Positions 50,643 through 60,608 of a stretch of DNA of 64,000 nucleotides are shown here, piece after piece. The stretch is from Methylorubrum thiocyanatum. Lineage in GTDB: Bacteria; Pseudomonadota; Alphaproteobacteria; Rhizobiales; Beijerinckiaceae. A program made the position numbers and the translations under genes. The notes under the pieces are model-generated. The model saw only the letters and a list, made by a program, of their open reading frames with translations. It was not told the DNA's origin and searched no databases. Position 1 is the first letter of the stretch. Each line of letters starts with the position of its first letter. The stretch is taken from positions 248,001-312,000 of the forward strand of contig JACJIB010000002.1 in NCBI GenBank assembly GCA_014138645.1. Reading direction: 5' to 3'.

Positions 50643-53600
50643 TCACGCTTGGCCGAATATCGGGCCGACGGCGGCGCGATCGACCTCCGGAGGCTGCGGG
50701 CGCCGGATCGGCTGGATCGGCGCGCGCCCGGCGGCGGGTGGCTCACCGCCCTCCCCGAGGCGGCCCCGCAGCAGGGCCGCCACCCGGGCGATGGTGCGCT
50801 CCTGAAACAGGTCGCCGGCGCTGAGCGGCAGGTTCTCGCGTCGCGCCCGGGCGGTGATGCGGAACACGGTGAGCGAGTCCGCGCCCAGCGCGATCAGGTC
50901 GTCGTCCCGCGCGACCGCCGCGAGGCCCAGCACCTCCCGCCAGATCGCCGCCAGAACGGCTTCCAAGTTCGCGTCCGATGCCGCATCCCCGCCATCGCTC
51001 GGAGGCGTCTGCGGAGTCTTGAGCGGCAGCGGCGTCGCGAGGCCCTGCGGCCCAGCGCCCGGCGCGGGCAGCGCCCTGCGATCGACCTTGCCGCTCGCAG
51101 TCAGCGGCAGCCGGGAGAGCCGGACCCATTCCGAGGGGATCATGTAGTCCGGCAATTCGCGGGCGAGCGCGGCGCGCAGGTTGCGCAGGGTCGGGGCCGC
51201 CTCGGCCTCGGGCCGCACGAAGTAGCAGACGAGGCGCTCTTCGCCGCCCGCGTCGGGGCGCAGCACCACGACCGAGTGCAGGCCCGTCTGGCGCAGGAGC
51301 ACCGCCTCGATCTCGCCCGGTTCGATCCGGTAGCCGCGCAGCTTGATCTGGTGATCGGCACGGCCAAGGATTTCGATGCGCCCGTCCGGCCGGTAGCGCG
51401 CCCGGTCGCCGGTGCGGTAGAGCCGGGCGCCGGGCCATTCCGGCAGGGCGCTCGCGATGAAGCTCCGCTGCGTCAGGTCCGGGCGGCCGAGATAGCCGCG
51501 GGCGAGCCCGACGCCGCCGATCAGCAACTCCCCCGTGACCCCGACCGGCACCGGCTCGCCCTGCGCATCGAGGATGAAGAGGCTGGTGTTGTCGATCGGC
51601 CGGCCGACCGTGATCGCCGCGTCACCGGGCTCGATGCGCGCGGCCGAGGACCAGATCGTCGTCTCCGTCGGTCCGTACAGGTTCCACAATTCGCCGCCGC
51701 CCTCGAGGAGGCGTCGGGCGAGGTCGAGCGGCAGCGCTTCGCCGCCGCACAGCATCTTGAAGCCGGGCCGGGAGCGGAACCCCGCCTCCAGCAGGAGACG
51801 CCACGTCATCGGCGTCGCCTGGAGCAGCGTCGCGCCGCTGCGCTCCATCCGGGCGAGAAGCGCGTGGCCGTCACGGATTTCGTCGGCGGAGGCGAGCACG
51901 ATCGCAGCGCCGCGGATCAGCGGCAGGAGCAGTTCGAGCCCGGCAATGTCGAAGGTCACGGTCGTCACCGCCAGGAGCCGGTCGTCGCGGCCGATCCCCG
52001 GTGCCCGCGCCATCGAGAACAGCAGGTTGGAGAGGCCGCGATGGAGCACCTCGACGCCCTTCGGCGCGCCGGTCGTGCTCGATGTGTAGATCAGGTAGGC
52101 GGGCCGGTCCGCCGGAACCGGGGGAAGGCGGCCCGGCGCCGGCCCGTCGAGGCGATCGACCTCGATGATCCGCGGCCCTCCCTCCGGCATCAGCGCGCGG
52201 TCGGCAGCGCGGGTCAGCATCGCCCCGACGCCCGCATCCGCGATGATGCCGGCACGCCGGGCAGGCGGCATCACCGGGTCGAGCGGGACGTAGGGGATGC
52301 CGGCCCGGAGCGCGCCGAGCATCGCCGCGACCAAGCCGGGTGAGCGCTGCATCAGGATGCCGACACGGGTGCCCTCCGGCAGATCACCCGCTCGCAGCGC
52401 GCCCGCGACGCGGTCGGCCCAGGCGTCGAGGGCGCCGTAGGTGACCGTCTCCTCGCCGAAGCGGATCGCGACCCGGTCCGGATGGCGCCGGGCGTGGAGC
52501 CGGAAGCCGCGCATCGCCCCGACTTTGAGCGGGTGGGCGGTCTCGGTGGCGTTCCAGTCCACCAGCATGGTCTGCCGCTCCGCCGGAGTGAGGAGCGGGA
52601 CGCGACCGACCGACTGCGCGGGATCGCGGGCGAGGTGCCCGAGCAGGGTGAGATAATGCCCGATCCAGCGCTCGATCGTGGACGGTTCGAACAGGGCGCG
52701 GTTGTAGGTGGCGTCGAGGGTGATCCCGTCCGCGGTCTCGCTCAGGCTGAGGGTCAGTTCGAAGGTCGAGAAGCGTTTCGGGGCCGGGGCGAGCCTGCCG
52801 CGCAGGCCAGCTCCGAAATCGAGGCCGTCTCCGAAGTTCTGAAGGTTGAACTGCACCTGCGCCAGCGGCGGGCGCGCCGGATCGTGCGGCCGGTCGAGGT
52901 GGCGCAGCAGCCGCCCGAGGGTGCAGTCGGCGTGGGCGGCGGCCCCCGCCAGGGCCGCGCCGGTGCGGGCGAGATGGGCCGCGAAGGGCTCCGCCGGATC
53001 GATCCGGGCCCGCAGCGGCAGTAAATCGGCGTGATGCCCGACGAGCCCCGGCGCGCCGCATCGCGGCTGCCCGGCCATCGGCACGCCGACAACGAGGTCG
53101 TCCTGGCCCGAAAGCCGGGCGAGCAGGACTTGGAAGGCCGCGAGCAGCGTTGCGGTCAGCGTCTGCCCCTGGCGGGCAGCGAGATCCTTGAGCGCGGCGA
53201 CGAGCGGCGGCGCGAGGCTGGCGCTCCGGGTGTCGCCGGTGAAGCCCCGCAGCTTCGGTCGCGGATGGTCGGTCGGCAGATCGAGCGGATCCGGCCGATC
53301 CGCGTAGAGCCCGGCCCAGTATTCCAGCGCCTGGCCCGCCTCGCCCTCGGACCGCTGATGCGCATCGCAGGGCGGTGCCGGCGCCAGCCGCTCCGGACCG
53401 GAGCGGTAGGCGATCGCGATCTCCTCGGCCAGGACCGCGAAGGACCAGCCGTCGCAGGCGATATGGTGGGCCGCGAGCACGAGGACGTGCCGATCCTCGT
53501 CGAGGCGGACGAGATCGGCCTGTGCCACCGGACCGGAGACGGGATCGAACGCGTGGTCCGTCTGCGCGTGGAGATGTGCCGCGAAGGCGGCCCCCGGATC

Positions 53601-54167
53601 GACCTCGCGCGACATGTCGCTCGACCGCACCGGCACCGCGCCGTCTGGATCGATCCGCACCGACTCGCCGCCGGGAGAGACGCGGCTGCGCAGGGCACCG
53701 TGACGTCCGAGCACCGCCCGCGCGGCCGCCAGGAGACGCTCGGCATCGAGCGGCCCTTCCAGGCGCAGCGTCACGACCTCGGTCATCGCGGCGTTGGCCT
53801 CCGCGCCGAACTGCGCGGCCATCCAGATCTCGGCCTCGCCGTCGGTCAGCGGTCGCGGCGCCTCGCGATCCGCGGCTGATGACATCGACGGAGACATCGG
53901 CACAGGCGCCGGCAGAACGGCCTGCGGCGCGGGCTGGCCCATCCGGGCGGCGGTGACGGTCAGCGTCAGCGTGCGGAGCTGCTCCTCCACGACGCGGCAC
54001 ACGGCATCGAGCTGTTGCCGGAAGACCTCCTGCAGCTCCGCCGGCGTCAGCGTCGCAGGCGCCGGGCTCGGGTCCCCCTCACCGCTTCCGCCGGACGCGG
54101 CAACGGGACCCGGCATGACCCGAAGAACAGCCTCGCGGTGAATGGAGGTGCTGTCGATGCGGGACAT
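50643..54167 (-). CDS. Nonribosomal peptide synthetase, C-A-PCP, predicted glycine-activating
   Basis: A 1174-aa NRPS. Residues 1-100 hold a short amphipathic helix (LTPAELQEVFRQQLDAVCRV) like those linking modules or docking to an upstream protein. The C domain (about 105-535) keeps HHIACDG. The A domain (about 555-1035) shows YLIYTSSTTGAPKG (with S for G in the core), GRADHQIKLRGYRIEPGEIE and Lys1027. Reading the ten specificity positions by hand gives D-I-L-Q-L-G-L-I-W-K, the classic glycine code. The carrier Ser is Ser1098 (GADSL). ATG 54167 has a GAGGA site; the frame extends to 54299 but that part is not conserved-looking. Because it begins with a C domain, an upstream acyl or aminoacyl donor is expected. 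Confidence 0.9.
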   Translation of the reverse strand: MSRIDSTSIHREAVLRVMPGPVAASGGSGEGDPSPAPATLTPAELQEVFRQQLDAVCRVVEEQLRTLTLTVTAARMGQPAPQAVLPAPVPMSPSMSSAADREAPRPLTDGEAEIWMAAQFGAEANAAMTEVVTLRLEGPLDAERLLAAARAVLGRHGALRSRVSPGGESVRIDPDGAVPVRSSDMSREVDPGAAFAAHLHAQTDHAFDPVSGPVAQADLVRLDEDRHVLVLAAHHIACDGWSFAVLAEEIAIAYRSGPERLAPAPPCDAHQRSEGEAGQALEYWAGLYADRPDPLDLPTDHPRPKLRGFTGDTRSASLAPPLVAALKDLAARQGQTLTATLLAAFQVLLARLSGQDDLVVGVPMAGQPRCGAPGLVGHHADLLPLRARIDPAEPFAAHLARTGAALAGAAAHADCTLGRLLRHLDRPHDPARPPLAQVQFNLQNFGDGLDFGAGLRGRLAPAPKRFSTFELTLSLSETADGITLDATYNRALFEPSTIERWIGHYLTLLGHLARDPAQSVGRVPLLTPAERQTMLVDWNATETAHPLKVGAMRGFRLHARRHPDRVAIRFGEETVTYGALDAWADRVAGALRAGDLPEGTRVGILMQRSPGLVAAMLGALRAGIPYVPLDPVMPPARRAGIIADAGVGAMLTRAADRALMPEGGPRIIEVDRLDGPAPGRLPPVPADRPAYLIYTSSTTGAPKGVEVLHRGLSNLLFSMARAPGIGRDDRLLAVTTVTFDIAGLELLLPLIRGAAIVLASADEIRDGHALLARMERSGATLLQATPMTWRLLLEAGFRSRPGFKMLCGGEALPLDLARRLLEGGGELWNLYGPTETTIWSSAARIEPGDAAITVGRPIDNTSLFILDAQGEPVPVGVTGELLIGGVGLARGYLGRPDLTQRSFIASALPEWPGARLYRTGDRARYRPDGRIEILGRADHQIKLRGYRIEPGEIEAVLLRQTGLHSVVVLRPDAGGEERLVCYFVRPEAEAAPTLRNLRAALARELPDYMIPSEWVRLSRLPLTASGKVDRRALPAPGAGPQGLATPLPLKTPQTPPSDGGDAASDANLEAVLAAIWREVLGLAAVARDDDLIALGADSLTVFRITARARRENLPLSAGDLFQERTIARVAALLRGRLGEGGEPPAAGRAPIQPIRRPQPPEVDRAAVGPIFGQA

Positions 54168-54515
54168 TCCGATCCTCGTCTGGCCGTGCGGCTCATCGAC
54201 GAGGGCCGGAGCGGCGGATGCGCAACCCGCCGGGCGTTCCCCACGCGCGTCCCGCCGCGCCGCCGGGATCGAACCGGGCGTTGTCGACGATCGGGACACC
54301 GATGCGGTCCGCCTGCCTTCGAGTGATGAGCAGGTGAAACATCGCGCTGCCGGAGGTGGCGACCGGTGTCTCGTCCGGTTTCCTCAAGCCGCCGAAAGAC
54401 GTTTTCGCGACCATACCAGCGGGGCGGAGGCGATCATCTGCCTCCTTGGGAGTAGTGCTTCTCCTCTTTTTTCCCGGATCGCGTCGACGCGCGCCGAGAC
54501 GCTGCGCGGGTCGTT
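54168..54515. other. Gene-free stretch upstream of the NRPS operon
   Basis: Nothing recognisable, although it should contain the promoter of the two NRPS genes (leftward) and the end of the hypothetical gene at 54516. No MbtH-like or phosphopantetheinyl transferase gene is present here. Confidence 0.4.
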
Positions 54516-55793
54516 TCAAAGGGCGGAATTGCGCGTCTTCTCCGCGGCTGCAGTGCCGGCGATGCGTGCCTCCAGGCGCTCGATCGCCGCGCGCACCAGG
54601 GCTCTCGATGCGTGCAGCGTGCCGAGTTCGACCGAGGACATCGCCAGCATCACCGGCAGGAGACGGTCGGTCGGCCGTCCGTCGTCGCCGAACAGGCGCA
54701 GGTCGTCATCGGGCTTGAGCCCGACGCTTCCGGCGACGCGCGCCGCGTAGTTGCGGATCCGGGTCTCGTCGCTGGAGCAGACGGGCGCCGGCACGCTGAG
54801 ATCGAGCAGGCTCCCCTTCGGCAACGAGGCCGCGATCGAGGGCAGGGCCGCTGCCTCCGCCGTCAGCCGGTCGGGCGCCAGCAGGGCGGCGGGGTTGACC
54901 GCTCCGGAAACGGTGGCGCGGACCGGAGCGGCCGGCCGGCTCCCAGTCTTCGCAGTCGCCGTCCCGGCGCTCGTGAGCGCGGTCCTGAGGACCGTCTCAG
55001 GGGCCGCCTTGGGCGCCGACTTGGGCGCCGCTTCGGCGAGGCCCGTCGCGATGTCGGCGGCGGGCTTCGGTACGGAGACCGGAGGCGCTGCGCGGGGCGC
55101 GCGTCCCGGATGCCCGGCGAGCCGTGCGCGGGCCGACCACGGCTGTACCCGCAGCCCCGTCGCCACGACTGGCGCGGCCCGCGCCACCCCGCCCCGGCCG
55201 TGCCGGGCGAGGAAGCGGGCCCGCAGGGTGCCGCCTATGCCCCGCGGCGCGACGTCCTGGGAGACCGCGGCCTGCGGCCGCCGTGCCGGTGGCTTCGCCG
55301 CCCCGTGGACGGGAGCCGCCGCTGCGACCGGGCGGGGTGCGCCGCATTCGGCGGGCGCCCAGCGGCGGACGATGGCGAGCGCCGAGCGCCGCCCGTATTC
55401 GCGCTGGTAGCGTCGCAAGAGCTGCGCCGCCGCATCCGCCCCATCCGCGGCGGTGGCGAAGCCGGTATGGCCTTCCGCATCGCCGCCGAGTTCGCCGCTC
55501 CAGCCCGCCTGCTTGATGCACCAGTAATTGTTGAGTCGCACGCAGCGGGCCACGAAACCCGGCTCCGTCGCCGCGTGCCGGACGACGAAGGCGAGCGAGC
55601 CCGGCGCGAGATTCTCGCCGGCCTGTTCCCGCCAGTTCGAGACCGCCCGCGCCACGAGACTCAGGCTCGGCGGGGGCGTCGGCGCCGCCTCGGCCGTGCG
55701 GGGAAGCGCCGGCAGACGGGCCCGCGCGGCGTCCACCGCGGGCTCGATCCGCGGCATCAGCGTCGTCAGGGCGAGGAGCGTTTCGAGGAGCAC
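54516..55793 (-). CDS. Hypothetical protein with a lysozyme-like N-terminal domain
   Basis: The 425-aa product has a helical domain at about residues 45-150 with NNYWCIKQAGWSGELGG, GHTGFATAADGADAAAQLLR and GRRSALAIVRRWAP. The NN...G..G, F..F and I..WAP pattern recalls the phage structural/lysozyme-like proteins that act on peptidoglycan. The middle (150-310) is a long Ala/Pro/Arg-rich linker, and the last 115 residues form a second, unknown domain. GTG 55793 is the start. It is alone on its transcript and may be unrelated to the NRPS operon. Enzymatic activity is uncertain. Confidence 0.55.
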   Translation of the reverse strand: MLLETLLALTTLMPRIEPAVDAARARLPALPRTAEAAPTPPPSLSLVARAVSNWREQAGENLAPGSLAFVVRHAATEPGFVARCVRLNNYWCIKQAGWSGELGGDAEGHTGFATAADGADAAAQLLRRYQREYGRRSALAIVRRWAPAECGAPRPVAAAAPVHGAAKPPARRPQAAVSQDVAPRGIGGTLRARFLARHGRGGVARAAPVVATGLRVQPWSARARLAGHPGRAPRAAPPVSVPKPAADIATGLAEAAPKSAPKAAPETVLRTALTSAGTATAKTGSRPAAPVRATVSGAVNPAALLAPDRLTAEAAALPSIAASLPKGSLLDLSVPAPVCSSDETRIRNYAARVAGSVGLKPDDDLRLFGDDGRPTDRLLPVMLAMSSVELGTLHASRALVRAAIERLEARIAGTAAAEKTRNSAL

Positions 55794-55882
55794 GCCGGTC
55801 TTCCCTTACGCAATGCCAGCTCGGCCGTTCTCATCAGGAACGGCGCGAGGGGCCGAAGGGTTCGGCGGTTGTCCGCGAAACC

Positions 55883-56410
55883 TCAATCGTCCTCCATCTC
55901 CGCCGCGAGCTGGCGCGGGCGCACGAACCGTCGGAGACGCGCACCGCCGGCGGCGATGTCGGCCCAGTCCTCGGCATCGAACTCGAGCACGGCGAGCGCG
56001 GCGGTCGGGAATTTCTCGCGCAGATCCCGCATCAGGTCCTTCGGCCCCTCCCCCGCGAGCCGCTGGGCGAGATCGCCCAGGCCGGGATTGTGGCCGATTA
56101 CGAGCAGGCTCGCCGCCTCCGCCGGGGCGGAGCGAATCGCGTCGAGGATGCGCGCGGCCGCCGCCTCGTAGATCGAGGGCACCGTCTCCATCGGCATGTC
56201 GGCGAGTTCCGCCCGCACGATCTCCCAGGTCTCCTGCGTGCGCCGGGCCGGAGAGACCATGGTGTGGTCGGGCTGCAGCCCTTCGCGGGCGATATAGGCG
56301 CCCATCAGCGCGGCGGCCGCGCGGCCGCGATCATTCAGCGGCCGGTCGTGATCGGACACGCCCTGCGGATAGGCGGATTTGGCGTGGCGCAGGAGGAGCA
56401 GACGGCGCAT
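55883..56410 (-). CDS. Histidine phosphatase family protein (SixA-like)
   Basis: A 175-aa phosphohistidine phosphatase of the RHG superfamily. The catalytic LLLRHAKS (Arg8-His9) is at the very start and the second His in VIGHNPGLGDLAQRLAG. SixA-type proteins dephosphorylate His-containing phosphotransfer proteins, but the substrate here is unknown. Its start overlaps the stop of the aldo/keto reductase gene by one base, so the pair is co-translated. Confidence 0.85.
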   Translation of the reverse strand: MRRLLLLRHAKSAYPQGVSDHDRPLNDRGRAAAALMGAYIAREGLQPDHTMVSPARRTQETWEIVRAELADMPMETVPSIYEAAAARILDAIRSAPAEAASLLVIGHNPGLGDLAQRLAGEGPKDLMRDLREKFPTAALAVLEFDAEDWADIAAGGARLRRFVRPRQLAAEMEDD

Positions 56411-57390
56411 CACTGGAAGCCCGCCACGGCGTGCGGGACGTAGGGCGCTTCGAGCCGAGCGATCTCGTCGGGCGTCAGCGTGAGGGCGAGGGCCGCGGCC
56501 GCGTCGTCGAGATGCTGCGGCTTCGAAGCCCCGACGATGGGTGCGGCGACGCCCGGCTTCTGGATCACCCAAGCGAGCGCCACCTGCGCCCGGGGCACGC
56601 CGCGGGCGCGCGCCACCTCGGCCACCGCCTCGACCACCTTGCGGTCGGCCTCGACCGTGGCGTCGTAGAGGTTCTTTCCCACCAGATCGCTCTCCTGCCG
56701 GGCGCTACCGGCATCGGAGTCGCGGGTCAGCCGGCCGCGGGCGAGCGGGCTCCAGGGCAGCAGGGGGATGCTCTGGTCGACGCAGAGCGGGATCATCTCC
56801 CGCTCCTCCTCGCGGTGGAGCAGGTTGAGGTGGTTCTGCATCGTCGCGAAACGCGTCCAGCCGTTCAGGTCGGCGGTGTAGAGCGCCTTGGCGAACTGCC
56901 ACGCGAACATCGACGAGGCGCCGATATACCGGGCCTTGCCCGCCTTCACGACGTCGTGCAGCGCCTCCAGCGTCACCTCGATCGGCGTGGCGTAGTCCCA
57001 GCGGTGGATCTGATAGAGATCGACATAGTCGGTGCCGAGCCGCTTCAGCGAGGCGTCGATCGCGGAGAAGATCGCCTTGCGCGAGAGGCCGCCGGCATTG
57101 GGCTGGCTCTTGAGCGGGTAGAAGACTTTGGTGGCCAGCACGAGGCTGTCGCGATCCGCGTAGTCCTTCAGCGCGCGGCCGACGATCTCCTCGGACGTGC
57201 CGTCGGAATAGTAGTTCGCGGTGTCGAAGAAGTTGATCCCGAGATCGAGTGCCCGCTTGATCAGCGGCCGGCTCTCCTCCTCCCGCAGGGTCCACGGATG
57301 CGGCCCCCGCTCCGGCACGCCGTAGGTCATGCAGCCGAGGCAGAGGGGTGAGATGTCGAGGCCGGTTCGGCCGAGTTTCTTGGTCTGCAT
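56410..57390 (-). CDS. Aldo/keto reductase
   Basis: A 326-aa (beta/alpha)8 NADPH-dependent oxidoreductase. The catalytic tetrad can be placed: Asp56 and Tyr61 in FFDTANYYSDG, Lys88 in LVLATKVF, and His129 in LYQIHRWD. The Ser/Lys-rich start MQTKKLGRTGLDISPLCLGC is typical. It belongs to the large branch that includes YajO/Tas-type enzymes; the physiological substrate cannot be told. It forms an overlapping pair with the phosphatase. Confidence 0.9.
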   Translation of the reverse strand: MQTKKLGRTGLDISPLCLGCMTYGVPERGPHPWTLREEESRPLIKRALDLGINFFDTANYYSDGTSEEIVGRALKDYADRDSLVLATKVFYPLKSQPNAGGLSRKAIFSAIDASLKRLGTDYVDLYQIHRWDYATPIEVTLEALHDVVKAGKARYIGASSMFAWQFAKALYTADLNGWTRFATMQNHLNLLHREEEREMIPLCVDQSIPLLPWSPLARGRLTRDSDAGSARQESDLVGKNLYDATVEADRKVVEAVAEVARARGVPRAQVALAWVIQKPGVAAPIVGASKPQHLDDAAAALALTLTPDEIARLEAPYVPHAVAGFQ

Positions 57391-57446
57391 GAGCGATCAC
57401 GCGGTGGTCGGGCGGAGACCTTTACCTGGGGCGGCGGAGCCGATCG

Positions 57447-58298
<852 letters not shown>

Positions 58299-58391
58299 GG
58301 GGCCTCGCGTCGGGGAAGGGGATCGACCCGCAGTAACCCGGTGCGAAGCGGCTCGGCAACCGGTCCGCGCGCCGGCCCCGCTGCTCTCCGC

Positions 58392-59045
58392 TTAAAGCGT
58401 CTTGCCGTCGTGCCAGACGCAGTTGGTGGCCAGGATCCCGAGATTGACGTCCGACTTCTGCGGCTGCGGCAGGGTCTTGCCGTCCATGGCGAGATCGATC
58501 TTGATCTCGACCTGCCCCTTCGACTCGTTCGAGCGGCGGGAGAAGTAGCAATATTGCTGGAACGGCCGCTCCTCGTTGGCCTTGAAGTTCCAGCCGGTGA
58601 CGATCTGCCCGTCGAGATAGGGCACCTGCTTGAACACGGTGAACGTCGTGTTCACCGGCGCCTGCGAGGCCGGGGCGGCGTCGGCGCCGAGCTGGGCCTT
58701 GGTCGGGGTGGGCACGGCGTTGGCCTTCTGCGCCGGCAGGCCTTCGAGCTTCAGGGTGTTATCGGTCAGCGTCACCTCGCCCTTGGTCTTGAGCGTCACG
58801 TCGGCGAGCGCCGTCTGCATGGCGCTGGCAATCTTCTCCGCCGCCGAGTCGAACTGGTTCATATAGGCGTAGCCGTAGCAGGCCGCGCCGATGCCGATCC
58901 CGGCCAGCGCCGAGAAGGCCCCTGCCCCGACGGCGCGCAACAGGAAGGCGCGGGCGAAGTGCATCCGCGCCTCGGCCCGCAGGCGGCCGTTGACGTGCTG
59001 CGCCAGCACGATGTTCTCGTGCGTCCCCTCGGTATGGATGCTCAT
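58392..59045 (-). CDS. Hypothetical membrane-anchored protein
   Basis: The 217-aa product has one membrane helix at about residues 33-60 (FLLRAVGAGAFSALAGIGIG), then a large, mostly periplasmic domain with a strand-rich end (NTTFTVFKQVPYLDGQIVTG and GILATNCVWHDGKTL) and two cysteines near the C-terminus (about Cys166 and Cys209). No family is recognised. It starts 23 bases after the stop of the gene at 59069-60292, so the two are probably one transcription unit and work together in the envelope. Confidence 0.6.
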   Translation of the reverse strand: MSIHTEGTHENIVLAQHVNGRLRAEARMHFARAFLLRAVGAGAFSALAGIGIGAACYGYAYMNQFDSAAEKIASAMQTALADVTLKTKGEVTLTDNTLKLEGLPAQKANAVPTPTKAQLGADAAPASQAPVNTTFTVFKQVPYLDGQIVTGWNFKANEERPFQQYCYFSRRSNESKGQVEIKIDLAMDGKTLPQPQKSDVNLGILATNCVWHDGKTL

Positions 59046-59068
59046 GGCCGGGCGCTTGCCTCAGGATC

Positions 59069-60292
59069 TTACGCGGTGACGCCGGTCGGGGCGTTGCCGG
59101 AGGTGTTGGCGGGCGGCGGGGGCGGCGGCACGACGGGGGCCGTGCGCCGTTCCAGCGGGATCACCGAGGCGTCCCGCGTCACCGGCCTCGGCTGGGCCAG
59201 CGCCATCTCCTGGCGCACGCCGTCGGCGATCGAGGCGAGCAGGTAGGGCGTGGCTTCCGGGTCCACGGCGGCGCCGAGGTCGTCCTCGTCCATGAAGGTC
59301 TTGCGAACCGAGACCGCCGACAGCGCCAGGATCGTCGAGGCGAAGGCGGCGCAGAGCGCGGGCACGAACACGAAGATGCGCAGGAAGGCGTGGACCTGCG
59401 CGTCGGTCACGTCGATCGGATCGACGCCGTAGACCATCGCGGTGAAGGAGTGGAGCTGCGAGCGGTTGACCGAATTGCGGTAGGCCTGCTCGGCATCGGC
59501 GACCTTGCGGTCGGCGGCGCCCCGGTCGAGGAGTCCGCGCGCCTTGCGCGCCTCCTCCAGCTCCTTGACGATGGCGCTGCGGTCAGTGCCCGCCTTGGCC
59601 ACCGCGGCGTTGAGGGTCGCGGTGCGCGGGTCGGTGACGCATTTGAGATTCGAGTAGCGCATACCGCGGCTGTTGGTGCCGTAGACCCGCTCGCAGCGCT
59701 GCGCCGGCAGACCGGCGAGCTGCGAGGCGTTCTCCGCCGAGCGCTTCTCGATCTGCTCCAGCTCGTTCGTGTACTGCTCGACCCGGGCATTGGCCGCGGC
59801 GATGCGGGTGTCGATGCTGTCGCGGTCGGCCTGCGCGTCCTTGAGGGCGGTCTTGGCCTTGGCCGCGTCCATCAGGCGGGGATGGAACATCATCTCGCCG
59901 AGCTGCGACACCGACTTGGTGGTCACGCCCGCGGCGAACACGATGCCGATGATCGCCAGCCCCTTCACGAACCACGAGCGCTGCGTGCGCGCCAGGATGC
60001 CGAGCGGCACCCGGCACAGCTCCACCGCGGCGTAGACCAGCGGCGCCAGCAGCATGAAGTAGAAGGCGCGGTCGTCGCCGTCGCTGTAATAGCCCGCGAA
60101 CAGCCATGCCCCGGCGAGCGAGGCGCCGATCACCATGAACTCCACGAGATAGGCGATGGCGACGTAGCCCCACTTGATGCGGTAGCCGCGTTCGATGTCG
60201 CGCTGATGCTTCCAGCGCTGCTGGTCGAGCACCCAATCGCGCCGCTCGCGCTGCACGTCCCGGCTCGGAGGCGTCTTGGAGAAGAGATTCAT
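59069..60292 (-). CDS. Hypothetical membrane protein with a central coiled coil
   Basis: A 407-aa protein with three helices in the first 140 residues (for example IAYLVEFMVIGASLAGAWLF), a periplasmic or cytoplasmic coiled coil at about 150-280 (TRIAAANARVEQYTNELEQI) that includes two cysteines (in QRCERVYG and LKCVTDP), and another helix at about 310-335 (FVFVPALCAAFASTILALS). The C-terminus is Pro-rich. The layout recalls DUF4407-type proteins but this is unconfirmed. ATG 60292 is preferred over the extension to 60340. It pairs with the gene at 58392. Confidence 0.6.
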   Translation of the reverse strand: MNLFSKTPPSRDVQRERRDWVLDQQRWKHQRDIERGYRIKWGYVAIAYLVEFMVIGASLAGAWLFAGYYSDGDDRAFYFMLLAPLVYAAVELCRVPLGILARTQRSWFVKGLAIIGIVFAAGVTTKSVSQLGEMMFHPRLMDAAKAKTALKDAQADRDSIDTRIAAANARVEQYTNELEQIEKRSAENASQLAGLPAQRCERVYGTNSRGMRYSNLKCVTDPRTATLNAAVAKAGTDRSAIVKELEEARKARGLLDRGAADRKVADAEQAYRNSVNRSQLHSFTAMVYGVDPIDVTDAQVHAFLRIFVFVPALCAAFASTILALSAVSVRKTFMDEDDLGAAVDPEATPYLLASIADGVRQEMALAQPRPVTRDASVIPLERRTAPVVPPPPPPANTSGNAPTGVTA

Positions 60293-60608
60293 GGGCCTAA
60301 GACTGCTGCGGGCCTCCGGCGGAGCCGGCGGACCTGCCATCCCCTAACATCGCGTTACCCGAGCGTAAGCGCGTATTGTGCCGAAGTTGTGCCGACGCGG
60401 CGATGAGCGGTGGATGGCACGCGTGAGCGGCCGTCCCGGATGAAACCAGGGCGCGAAATCGGCGCATCGCGCGCGGAAAACGGTTGCCCCGCCACCGGCT
60501 CGCCGCCCATGATGGTGCCGGATCCCTCCCGCGTCATCGATCGGCATCGATGCTGCAAGGAGCCGGGCCGCCCCTCTCCTTCCCTTCAGGCGTCAGCGTA
60601 TCAGCCCG
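60293..60608. other. Divergent intergenic region before the Kef-type gene
   Basis: No gene is seen. The short frames on both strands are random in style. The region separates the leftward coiled-coil gene from the rightward antiporter and should contain both promoters. Confidence 0.4.

Noticed and set aside
48168..52343. A 1391-codon open frame on the plus strand across both NRPS genes
   Set aside because: It runs antisense through clear C, A, PCP and TE domains and has the Arg/Gly/Ala-rich composition of a GC shadow frame.
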